DNA of 64,000 nucleotides from CAYLWN01 sp964387625 (GTDB lineage: Bacteria > Patescibacteriota > Microgenomatia > UBA10105), in contig CAYLWN010000002.1 of assembly GCA_964387625.1 (NCBI GenBank), positions 27,975 through 91,974 on the forward strand. The letters run 5' to 3'. A program made the translations under genes and the position numbers. Shown here in pieces: positions 30,522 to 38,220 of this stretch. The first letter of the stretch is position 1. Each line of letters begins with the position of its first letter. The notes under the pieces are model-generated. The model saw only the letters and a program-made list of their open reading frames with translations. It did no database searches and was not told the DNA's origin.

Positions 30522-32462
30522 TTATACGTCCAAATTAGCCATTTTTGCATGTGTTTGAATAAATCTTTTACGGGGTGGTACTTCTTCACCCATCAACATG
30601 CTAAAGGTTTCATCAGCTTGTGTAGCATCATCTATTGTCACTTTTTTAATAACTCTTTTGAGAGGATTCATAGTGGTTTCCCACAATTGCTCAGGATTCA
30701 TTTCTCCTAGACCTTTGTATCTCTGAAGTGATGGTTTATATTTGCTTGTGTCAGGATTGGTAGATAATGTTTTTAACATTTGATCTTTTTCTTGATCATT
30801 GTATGCATATTGAATATTTTTACCAACTGAAACTTTATACAATGGTGGCATAGCGATATATAAATGTCCGCCTTGAATAATGTATGGTAAATGACGATAA
30901 AAGAAAGTTAGTAATAAAGTCATGATATGTTCCCCATCAACATCAGCATCAGTCATGATAATTATTCGGTGATAGCGTAATTTTTCTGTAGTCAATGTTT
31001 CGCCAATTCCCATGCCTAGCGCAATTACTAAATATTTCAATTCTTCAAATTCAATAATTTTATCAAGTCTGGCTCTTTCAGTATTTAAAATTTTCCCTTT
31101 AAGCGGTAAAATTGCCTGAAACTTGCGATCTCTTCCCTGTTTAGCTGATCCTCCTGCGCTGTCTCCTTCTACTATATAAAGTTCACTATTTGATGGATCT
31201 CTTTCCTGACAGTCAGCCAGTTTTCCCGGCAATGCTCCGCCTTCAAACGCGCCTTTTCTGATAATTGCATCTTTAGCAGCTTTGGCTGCGAGTCTGGCTT
31301 TGGCTGCGAGAAAGACTTTTTCGAGTATTGATCTACCAGCTTGAGGATTTTCCTCAAAAAATTCATCTAAACCCTCTTTAACAGTGGTTAATACGATTGG
31401 TTGTATTTCATTATTACCCAGTTTGCCCTTGGTTTGTCCCTCAAATTGCAGATTTAAAGAAGGCATTTTTACATAAACAATGGCTGTCAGTCCCTCGCGC
31501 GTGTCTTCTCCCAAAATTCCATCTTCACCGTTTTTGACAGCACCATTTTTTTTACCATAATCATTAATAGCACGAGTTAAAGCCATTCGAAAACCGGTTA
31601 AATGAGTACCACCTTCGATAGTATTAGTAACATTTACAAATGATTCCACATTTTCAGAAAATCCGTCATTATATTGAATCGCTACTTGAATTTCCACATC
31701 CCCGGTGGTTTTTTTGATATAAATTGGTTCATGCAGGATGATTTTATTTTTATTTAAAGCTTTGACTAAAGATTTGATACCGCCTTCGAAAAAATAATGC
31801 ATTTGGGAATTTTTTCTATCATCATATAGATGAAAAAATATTCCGGGGATAAGATAAGCTCTTTCTTTGATGGATTTTTTTAATACTTCAAAATCAATTT
31901 TGATATCTTCTTTAAAAATTTCCGTGTCCGGATAAAATGTAGTTAAAGTACCGCTGGTTCTTTTTAGATCATTATTAAATTTTCCCGAAGATGTGATTTT
32001 GTTTTTTGGTTTCCCGCGGACATAATCCTGTTGATAAAGTTTTTTATCACGCAGTACTTCAACATGCATTGAAGAAGATAATGCATTTACAACAGAAGCT
32101 CCAACTCCATGCAATCCACCTGACACTTTGTATGCTTGTGACTCAAATTTGCCTCCGGCGTGAAGTTTAGTTAAGACAATTTCCAAAGCTGAAGCGCCAT
32201 ATTTTGGCATATAATCAACCGGAATACCCCGGCCATCATCAATGACTGTGTAACTTTCGTCAGCATTAATTCTTATCCAAATATTTTTCGCATATCCCGC
32301 TAATGCTTCGTCAATTGAATTATCTACGATTTCCTTGATACAGTGATAAACTCCTGAAATAGACGTAGATCCGATATACATGGCCGGGCGTTTACGAACT
32401 GGCTCTAATCCTTCTAAAACAATGATCTGTTTTCCGGTATAATCTTTTGAGGTTGTATTCAT
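30522..32462 (-). CDS. gyrB: DNA gyrase subunit B
   Basis: ATPase subunit of gyrase with 646 residues, the standard short form without the enterobacterial insert. N-terminal GHKL motifs are EIVDNSIDEA, DDGRGIPV and the lid GGLHGVGASVVNAL. The TOPRIM motifs are EGDSAGGSAKQGRDR and DADVDGEHI, and RYKGLGEMNPEQLWETTM is the C-terminal signature. It is transcribed from a TTGAAA/TATAAT promoter at 32538-32510, and its leader carries a hairpin followed by eight T residues. hppA follows downstream in the same direction. Confidence 0.96.
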   Translation of the reverse strand: MNTTSKDYTGKQIIVLEGLEPVRKRPAMYIGSTSISGVYHCIKEIVDNSIDEALAGYAKNIWIRINADESYTVIDDGRGIPVDYMPKYGASALEIVLTKLHAGGKFESQAYKVSGGLHGVGASVVNALSSSMHVEVLRDKKLYQQDYVRGKPKNKITSSGKFNNDLKRTSGTLTTFYPDTEIFKEDIKIDFEVLKKSIKERAYLIPGIFFHLYDDRKNSQMHYFFEGGIKSLVKALNKNKIILHEPIYIKKTTGDVEIQVAIQYNDGFSENVESFVNVTNTIEGGTHLTGFRMALTRAINDYGKKNGAVKNGEDGILGEDTREGLTAIVYVKMPSLNLQFEGQTKGKLGNNEIQPIVLTTVKEGLDEFFEENPQAGRSILEKVFLAAKARLAAKAAKDAIIRKGAFEGGALPGKLADCQERDPSNSELYIVEGDSAGGSAKQGRDRKFQAILPLKGKILNTERARLDKIIEFEELKYLVIALGMGIGETLTTEKLRYHRIIIMTDADVDGEHIMTLLLTFFYRHLPYIIQGGHLYIAMPPLYKVSVGKNIQYAYNDQEKDQMLKTLSTNPDTSKYKPSLQRYKGLGEMNPEQLWETTMNPLKRVIKKVTIDDATQADETFSMLMGEEVPPRKRFIQTHAKMANLDV

Positions 32463-32468
32463 TATTTG

Positions 32469-32492
32469 AAAAAAAATAACCTCACAGAGGTT
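32469..32492 (-). terminator. Terminator-like hairpin in the gyrB leader
   Basis: Minus strand AACCTC-TGT-GAGGTT (32492-32478), then A and eight T (32476-32469). It lies after the holB-like stop but also after the gyrB promoter and 16 nt before the gyrB ATG. It can therefore end holB transcripts and attenuate gyrB ones. The stem is short (6 bp), so read-through is expected. Confidence 0.6.
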
Positions 32493-32509
32493 TTTTAATT
32501 GATTACTTG

Positions 32510-32538
32510 ATTATACTCTAATTACCCAGAGCTTTCAA
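32510..32538 (-). promoter_or_regulatory. Promoter of the gyrB-hppA-gyrA group
   Basis: Minus strand TTGAAA (32538-32533), a 17-nt spacer, TATAAT (32515-32510). Transcription would start near 32503, upstream of the leader hairpin. Confidence 0.75.
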
Positions 32539-32551
32539 TATAAATTATTAA

Positions 32552-33223
32552 TTAAATATTTAAAAACAATTGATCAATTGCTAATTTGGTAGTTATATTT
32601 CCTTTTAAATATTCATAAGTTTTTTGCATCTGTCGTAAAACATAATATGAGGAGAATGAAGGGAAAATTGTTGCTCTAGGAGTTAAATAAGCATTTATTA
32701 ATTCATTTCTGAAAAAACTCATTTGTTGGGTAATCCAGGATAAAGCATTTTCCCGGTCTGTTGTGATAACGTTAGTTTGAACCAATCTGGTACTTTTTTT
32801 GGTGGTAAAAATTTTTTGCCAAAATTGTTTGCACAAATCGAAATCATAACTGCAAATTGCATTTTTTTCGTCAAAAAGTTTTTTTACGGTACAACGGGAT
32901 ATTATGGTAGGTAATAAAGAATTTTCATTATTTACTGATAAAATAACTAAAGAGTTGGCAGGCGGTTCTTCCAAGGTTTTTAATAATGCCTGTTGAGCTT
33001 CACGAGTTATAGCATCAGCTTGAATAATTACTCCTTTATAGGGAGACGACAACGGTTTACGGCTTAAAAATTGTATTACTATCCTTATTTGGGCTATTGT
33101 TACGGGACCTACAGTTAGTCTTGTTAAATCATATGTGGAAATTTTTAATTGTTTGATAAATTGTTCAATATATTTTTGACGATTTTCGTGAGTATTGCCA
33201 GCAATAATGTATGAATGAAACAT
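32552..33223 (-). CDS. DNA polymerase III delta'-like subunit (HolB/DnaX-related AAA+ fragment)
   Basis: A 223-residue clamp-loader-type protein. ITREAQQALLKTLEEPPANS (near 72) is the hallmark of delta' and DnaX proteins, and NENSLLPTIISRC carries the sensor-1/SRC-type arginine motif. The Walker A P-loop is absent (GNTHENRQKY at the N-terminus), as in delta', so it is probably a non-hydrolysing clamp-loader subunit. The C-terminal collar domain is shorter than in the 330-residue E. coli protein. A TGA-TACAAT extended -10 lies near 33281-33273, with a 43-nt leader made of AAATTTAA repeats. Confidence 0.8.
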   Translation of the reverse strand: MFHSYIIAGNTHENRQKYIEQFIKQLKISTYDLTRLTVGPVTIAQIRIVIQFLSRKPLSSPYKGVIIQADAITREAQQALLKTLEEPPANSLVILSVNNENSLLPTIISRCTVKKLFDEKNAICSYDFDLCKQFWQKIFTTKKSTRLVQTNVITTDRENALSWITQQMSFFRNELINAYLTPRATIFPSFSSYYVLRQMQKTYEYLKGNITTKLAIDQLFLNI

Positions 33224-33230
33224 ACTTTTT

Positions 33231-33263
33231 GAATTTAAAATTTAAAATTTAAAATTTGAAATT
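33231..33263. repeat. AAATTTAA tandem tract in the holB-like leader
   Basis: About four overlapping copies of an AAATTTAA octamer, which is itself nearly palindromic. It lies between the holB-like start codon and its likely -10. Confidence 0.7.
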
Positions 33264-33332
33264 GTTAGATGTATTGTATCATGTAAGAATTTATTTTATA
33301 CTTATTTTACAAACACTATTTTTAGAGCCTGT

Positions 33333-33426
33333 TTAAAAAGTTCTTTTTTCACCTTTGAAAGAACTTTTTAATTACAGTCTCTTATGAAGCTGTTTTACCT
33401 TTTATTTCCTGTTATCAAACAGCTTC
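33333..33426 (+). promoter_or_regulatory. Two stable hairpins in the pilB leader
   Basis: Hairpin 1 pairs 33333-33346 with 33358-33371 (14 bp perfect, 11-nt loop). Hairpin 2 pairs GAAGCTGTTT (33386-33395) with AAACAGCTTC (33417-33426), with a 21-nt loop. pilB starts at 33446. There is no U-run after either, so a regulatory leader or a mobile palindrome is more likely than a terminator. Confidence 0.55.
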
Positions 33427-33445
33427 TAAGTAGTGATATTAATAT

Positions 33446-35149
33446 ATGGTACCTGCCCAAAAATTAATTCAAGCACTTATAGATTTAAAAGCCATTGATG
33501 CACCTGTTGGTCAGCAAATACTTACTGATATTATTACTTCTAATACTTCAATTGAAGATTATTTAATCCGTAAAAAAACTGTCAGTCAACTTCAATTAGC
33601 TCAAGCTAAAGCCAAAGCCATGGATGTGCCATTTGTAACATTGGCTGGACGTGGTATTTCTCCGGAGGTAGTAAATTTTATTCCTGAACCTGTAGCCCGA
33701 AGATATATAATTGTTCCCTTTGATTATGATGCAGGTAATAATGTCTTATATATTGCTACCACTGATCCGTTTGACATAACTATCATAGAATTTTTAGAGC
33801 AAAAAACCGGTAAAAGAATCAAACCGTTTTTGGCATTGCAGGATGATATTGTTTCCACAATTGACGAACGGTATGCTCAAACACTGGGTCAGGAAGTAAC
33901 CGCTGCTTTGAAAGAAACATCAATGCCGGAAATCAGAACTGTTGAAGCAGGTCGGTTAGGAGATATTATCAAAGAAGCTCCGATTGCAAAAATTGTATCT
34001 ACATTGCTGGAATTTGCAGTGAAAAACCGGGTATCTGATATTCATATAGAGCCACAGGAAACGAAAACCCGGGTGAGATATAGAATTGATGGAATTTTAC
34101 ATGAAAAATTAGCTTTACCCAAAAGCGTCCATCCGGCAGTGATTTCCAGAATCAAAATATTGTCAGACATGAAAATAGATGAAAGAAGAATTCCTCAAGA
34201 CGGCCGTTTTAATTTCCGCATGGGAACAGAAGAGGTGGATTTGCGTGTTTCTTCTCTGCCAACTGTAAACGGAGAAAAAATTGTCATGAGGTTACTCAAA
34301 AAAACCGGTGGAATTCCAACACTTTCTGAATTGGGAATCAGAAGTTTAGCCTTAAAAAGATTAGAGGAAAATATTGCCCGGCCTCATGGTATTATTTTGG
34401 TTACCGGTCCTACAGGTTCCGGTAAAACCACTACTCTTTATTCAGTTTTATCTAGACTAAATACTACTAAAGTTAATATTGTCACTTTAGAAGATCCTAT
34501 CGAATATCAAATTGCAGGTATTAATCAAGTACAAATAAATCCTGCTGCCGGACTTAATTTTGCTACAGGTTTAAGGTCATTCTTAAGACAAGATCCAAAT
34601 ATTATATTGGTTGGAGAAATCCGTGATTCAGAAACGACCAGTTTGGCGATTCAAGCTGCTTTGACAGGGCATTTAGTTTTCTCTACCCTGCACACCAATA
34701 ATGCATCAGGTGCCATCCCCCGTCTTTTGGATATGGGAGCAGAACCATTTTTGGTAGCATCAGCTCTTAATTGTGTTATAGGACAAAGAATTGCCAGAAA
34801 AATATGCAGTTTTTGTAAAAGCGATTATGAACCGCTACCCCAAGTAATTGAGGATATAAAAACAGCATTAGGTAAATATTATCCCGAAAAAAACGAAAAA
34901 ATAAAACTATATATGGGTAAAGGTTGTACTGAATGTAACTCAACAGGGTATCGGGGGCGGGTGGGAATTTTTGAAGTCTTGCCTATCTCTGAAAAAATGA
35001 GTAAGCTGATATTAGAGCATACATCTTCAGCCGACATGGAAAGACAGGCAATTGATGAGGGTATGTTTACCATGAAACAGGATGGTTTTTTCAAAGTTTT
35101 AGAAGGCATTACAACAATTGAAGAAGTATTAAGAGTAGCACAAGATTAA
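33446..35149 (+). CDS. pilB: Type IV pilus assembly ATPase PilB
   Basis: Cytoplasmic hexameric ATPase that powers pilus extension. The 567 residues include the N-terminal T2SSE_N domain (to about 160) and the ATPase domain, with Walker A GPTGSGKTTT near 325, the Asp box (EDPIEYQIAGINQVQ), Walker B (PNIILVGEIRDSET) and the His box (GHLVFSTLHTN). A tetracysteine zinc site is formed by CSFCKSDY and CTECNSTGYRGR, typical of PilB/GspE. It heads the order pilB, pilT, pilC, pilin. Two hairpins sit in its leader. Confidence 0.96.
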   Translation: MVPAQKLIQALIDLKAIDAPVGQQILTDIITSNTSIEDYLIRKKTVSQLQLAQAKAKAMDVPFVTLAGRGISPEVVNFIPEPVARRYIIVPFDYDAGNNVLYIATTDPFDITIIEFLEQKTGKRIKPFLALQDDIVSTIDERYAQTLGQEVTAALKETSMPEIRTVEAGRLGDIIKEAPIAKIVSTLLEFAVKNRVSDIHIEPQETKTRVRYRIDGILHEKLALPKSVHPAVISRIKILSDMKIDERRIPQDGRFNFRMGTEEVDLRVSSLPTVNGEKIVMRLLKKTGGIPTLSELGIRSLALKRLEENIARPHGIILVTGPTGSGKTTTLYSVLSRLNTTKVNIVTLEDPIEYQIAGINQVQINPAAGLNFATGLRSFLRQDPNIILVGEIRDSETTSLAIQAALTGHLVFSTLHTNNASGAIPRLLDMGAEPFLVASALNCVIGQRIARKICSFCKSDYEPLPQVIEDIKTALGKYYPEKNEKIKLYMGKGCTECNSTGYRGRVGIFEVLPISEKMSKLILEHTSSADMERQAIDEGMFTMKQDGFFKVLEGITTIEEVLRVAQD

Positions 35150-35285
35150 TATTAATTTAAAATTTAAAAATCCCTGCTTGCGCAGGCAAGAAAATGTAAA
35201 ATTGCAGTTTAAAATTCAAAATTAACAATTTTTATTTTTGCATTGAAATTTTGACTTTTGCATTTTGCGTTTTTAATTAACTATT
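35150..35285. repeat. AT-rich quasi-palindromic spacer between pilB and pilT
   Basis: The left side has AATTTAAAATTTAAAAAT, a small CCCTGCTTGCGCAGGCA hairpin (about 35171-35187) and AAAATGTAAAATTGCA; the right side has the complements TTTTTGCATTGAAATTTTG and TTTTGCATTTTG. Transcripts could form one long stem between the two pilus ATPase genes. Confidence 0.6.
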
Positions 35286-36341
35286 ATGGATATCAAGCAA
35301 CTACTAGATTTAACAGCTACTAGGTTAGCGTCAGATTTACATTTATTAGGCGGATATCCGCCAATCATAAGAATTGATGGAGTCTTACAAAGAGTACCCG
35401 GTGAAGAGGTTTTAACCAGTGACCAAATAACTACCTTTATATATGATTTGTTTAATTCCGAACAAAAGGATTTATTTTTGGCCAATAAAGAAATTGATTT
35501 TTCTTATGCTTTGGGAAATGCAAGATTTAGAGTCAATGCATATTTTGAAAAAAATAATATTGCTGCTGCATTTCGTTGTTTACCGCAAAAAATCCGCACT
35601 ATAGAAGAACTTGCCCTGCCGGAAATTTATCATGATTTTGTCAATTTAAAACAGGGATTTATTTTAGTAACTGGACCAACAGGTCATGGGAAATCAACCA
35701 CATTAGCAGCAATTCTTAATGAAATTAATCAAAATCGTGATGCACATATAGTGACGATTGAAGATCCGATAGAATATATTTATCCTAAAGGGAGATCAAT
35801 TATATCGCAAAGAGAAATGCATACTGACACGCATTCATGGAACGTAGCGCTTCGTTCTGTCTTACGTGAAGATCCGGACGTAGTGCTAATAGGAGAAATG
35901 CGTGATTATGAAACTATCGCTGCTACCTTAACCATTGCCGAAACAGGACATTTAGTATTTGCCACGCTTCACACAAATTCAGCGTCCCAAACCATTGACA
36001 GAATTGTTGACGTTTTTCCCGAGAGACAACAAGCGCAAATAAAACTACAACTAGCAGGAACCTTGGAAGCGGTTTTATCTCAAAGATTATTACCCGGTAT
36101 TGGGGGTGGAAGAAAACCTGCTACAGAAATTCTTATTTCCACTCCAGCTGTGCAAAATTCTATCCGTGAGGGAAAAACTCATTTAATTGACAATATTATT
36201 CAAACATCTGCTGATATGGGAATGGAACTTTTGGAAACTTCTTTGGCCAGAATGGTCAAAAATGGTGCTATAACACTTGAAACAGCTAAAGAGTATTCAA
36301 CCAGACCTGAAGAATTAATCAGATTATTTTCAACAAGTTAA
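35286..36341 (+). CDS. pilT: Type IV pilus retraction ATPase PilT
   Basis: Hexameric ATPase that drives pilus retraction, 351 residues. The N-terminal domain starts with LLDLTATRLASDLHLLGGYPP. Walker A is GPTGHGKSTTLAA near 137, with His where most PilT proteins have Ser. The Asp box is EDPIEYIYPKGRS, Walker B is PDVVLIGEMRDYET and the His box is GHLVFATLHTNSA. The AIRNLIRE-type motif of classical PilT is replaced by QNSIREGKTHLIDN. It lacks the PilB N-domain and zinc site, which supports PilT over a second PilB. Confidence 0.94.
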   Translation: MDIKQLLDLTATRLASDLHLLGGYPPIIRIDGVLQRVPGEEVLTSDQITTFIYDLFNSEQKDLFLANKEIDFSYALGNARFRVNAYFEKNNIAAAFRCLPQKIRTIEELALPEIYHDFVNLKQGFILVTGPTGHGKSTTLAAILNEINQNRDAHIVTIEDPIEYIYPKGRSIISQREMHTDTHSWNVALRSVLREDPDVVLIGEMRDYETIAATLTIAETGHLVFATLHTNSASQTIDRIVDVFPERQQAQIKLQLAGTLEAVLSQRLLPGIGGGRKPATEILISTPAVQNSIREGKTHLIDNIIQTSADMGMELLETSLARMVKNGAITLETAKEYSTRPEELIRLFSTS

Positions 36342-36429
36342 AATACCAGATTCTAGATTATAGATTCTTGATTCTAGAAAAAATAAATATTATAAAATCT
36401 ATAATCCAGAATCCAGAATCTAAAAAGTT
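36342..36429. repeat. AT-rich quasi-palindromic spacer between pilT and pilC
   Basis: The left half repeats AGATTCTAGATTATAGATTC; the right half has CTATAATCCAGAATCCAGAA, near-complementary to it. Only a short A/T core separates them. This is the third spacer of this kind directly upstream of a start codon. Confidence 0.65.
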
Positions 36430-37638
36430 ATGCCCATATATAATTACTCAGCCCGGGATGATAGAGGTAATAAAATTAAGGGAATGGTTGAAGCTGATAA
36501 TGAAAAAGAAGCAGTTACGCTTATCCGTGACCGTTCACTGTTTTTAATCGGTCTGTCAAAAAAAGAAAATAAATTATCATTTTTATCCCCTGCCAAACTT
36601 AGTAAAATTTCTTTTAACGATATTGTAAATTTTACCCGCCAATTATCAACCATGATGACTGCAGGACTTCAAATTCAGGAAGCATTGGATTTACTGCGTG
36701 TTCAATCAACCAATCCGGCTTTTACCGAAATGCTTGTCAAAATTTCCAGAGATATTCAAAGCGGAGGCAATCTGACCACTACTTTGGAAAAATATCCTCA
36801 GCATTTTTCTACAACTTATATTGCATTAATCAGGGCCGGTGAATCGTCAGGCACTTTGGATATGGTTTTAAACCGACTGGCAGACAATCTGGAAAAAGAT
36901 CAGGAATTTTCTGCAACTGTAAAAGGAGCAATGGTTTATCCGGCAATTATTTTTATCGTTATGATAATAGTTTTTATAATACTTATGACAGCTGTAGTTC
37001 CAAAATTAACTGAATTATTTTCTCAATTTGGATCAGATTTACCATTGCAAACCAGAATATTGCAATGGGTATCTGATTTTTTTGTTAAATTCTGGTGGTT
37101 AGTCGTAATTATCGGGGTTGGAGGATGGACATTATTTCTTAAATGGAAAAAAACAATATCTGGCAGACATATTTGGGATGCGATTGTTTTGAAACTGCCA
37201 ATTTTTGGGCCTTTATCCAAACAAATTATTTTAGTTGAATTTACACGGACTTTAGGTATGCTGGTAGGATCCGGCGTACATATTTTGGATTCGCTAAATA
37301 TTATGGTTAAGTCAGTTGATAATATTCATTATCAGGAAGCTATACAAGATATTGCAAAAAAAGTTGAAAAGGGTTTACCATTAGGACAGTTATTTGCCCA
37401 ATATCCGATGTTTCCTCCAATTTTAGCTCAAATGGTAAGAGTTGGTGAAGAAACCGGTAAAATGGATGAATCTCTTATTAAAATTTCTACTTATTTTGAA
37501 CGTGAATCAGATCATACAGTCAAGACATTAACAACTGCTTTAGAACCGGTGATTATGATTATTTTAGCCGTAGGAGTAGGATTTATTGTTTTTTCAATAA
37601 TTACACCAATTTATAATTTGACAAGTCAGTTTAAATAA
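36430..37638 (+). CDS. pilC: Type IV pilus inner-membrane platform protein PilC
   Basis: Polytopic platform that links the ATPases to pilin insertion. The 402 residues contain two T2SSF domains: the first with FTRQLSTMMTAGLQIQEALD (near 59), the second with FTRTLGMLVGSGVHILDSLN (near 271). Three membrane segments lie near residues 170-190, 215-235 and 375-395. RAGESSGTLD and RVGEETGKMDESL are the conserved ends of each unit. It follows pilT by 88 nt and precedes the pilin by 60 nt. Confidence 0.95.
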   Translation: MPIYNYSARDDRGNKIKGMVEADNEKEAVTLIRDRSLFLIGLSKKENKLSFLSPAKLSKISFNDIVNFTRQLSTMMTAGLQIQEALDLLRVQSTNPAFTEMLVKISRDIQSGGNLTTTLEKYPQHFSTTYIALIRAGESSGTLDMVLNRLADNLEKDQEFSATVKGAMVYPAIIFIVMIIVFIILMTAVVPKLTELFSQFGSDLPLQTRILQWVSDFFVKFWWLVVIIGVGGWTLFLKWKKTISGRHIWDAIVLKLPIFGPLSKQIILVEFTRTLGMLVGSGVHILDSLNIMVKSVDNIHYQEAIQDIAKKVEKGLPLGQLFAQYPMFPPILAQMVRVGEETGKMDESLIKISTYFERESDHTVKTLTTALEPVIMIILAVGVGFIVFSIITPIYNLTSQFK

Positions 37639-37684
37639 TATACAAAATATATAGTATTAATTTTTAAAAATTTATACTTAATTG

Positions 37685-37719
37685 AAAGGGGGTGAAATGT
37701 GATTTTAAGAACATTTCAC
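37685..37719 (+). promoter_or_regulatory. Shine-Dalgarno plus start-region hairpin of the pilin gene
   Basis: AAAGGGGGTG (37685-37694) is a strong ribosome site. GTGAAATGT (37692-37700) pairs perfectly with ACATTTCAC (37711-37719). The stem covers the 3' end of the ribosome site and the first two bases of the GTG at 37699, and when folded it brings AAAGGGG to within 9 nt of ATG 37729. Confidence 0.65.
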
Positions 37720-38220
37720 GAGAAAAATATGAAAAAAGGTTTTACATTAATCGAACTTTTGATCGTTATCGGTATTTTGGGTATTTTAGCAGCAGGACTT
37801 CTTGCCGCGATTGATCCTTTGGAACAGCTCAAAAGAGGACGTGATACGCAAAGAAGAAATATCGCTGTTGAACTTAATAATGCATTATTAAGGTTTTATG
37901 CAGTTCAAGGTTCAATGCCTTGGGGAACTGGAGCTCAAGCAGCAACCAACGTTGCAAGTGCAACAGGCATTATTAACTTATTAACAGGAGCGGGAGAACT
38001 AAAAACTACTTTTCAACAAGGAATGGCAAATTTAGGGAATTCCCGGCCAATTTATATCATTGCAGAAACTAATAGTGCATCGGTATATACTTGTTTTGAT
38101 CCTGAGTCAAGATCAATTAGTAGCGATCCGTCAACCATTTATACGGATCAGGCTACACCTCCGGGAACCGGAGCAGCTTGTCCCAATGCAACAGGTGTGT
38201 GTTACTTTTGTGTAAGATAA
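37699..38220 (+). CDS. Type IV pilin-like protein
   Basis: A 173-residue prepilin with the class III leader KKG-FTLIELLIVIGILGILA: cleavage after Gly, methylated Phe, and Glu at +5. The body has GRDTQRRNIAVELNNALLRFYAVQG, then a small C-terminal domain with Cys residues and a C-terminal YFCVR. GTG 37699 is directly downstream of a strong ribosome site and gives a 14-residue leader; ATG 37729 gives the shorter MKKG leader and could use the same site across a folded hairpin. Both remain possible. Its position after pilC suggests a major pilin. The stop overlaps the next start (TAATG). Confidence 0.88.
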   Translation: MILRTFHEKNMKKGFTLIELLIVIGILGILAAGLLAAIDPLEQLKRGRDTQRRNIAVELNNALLRFYAVQGSMPWGTGAQAATNVASATGIINLLTGAGELKTTFQQGMANLGNSRPIYIIAETNSASVYTCFDPESRSISSDPSTIYTDQATPPGTGAACPNATGVCYFCVR

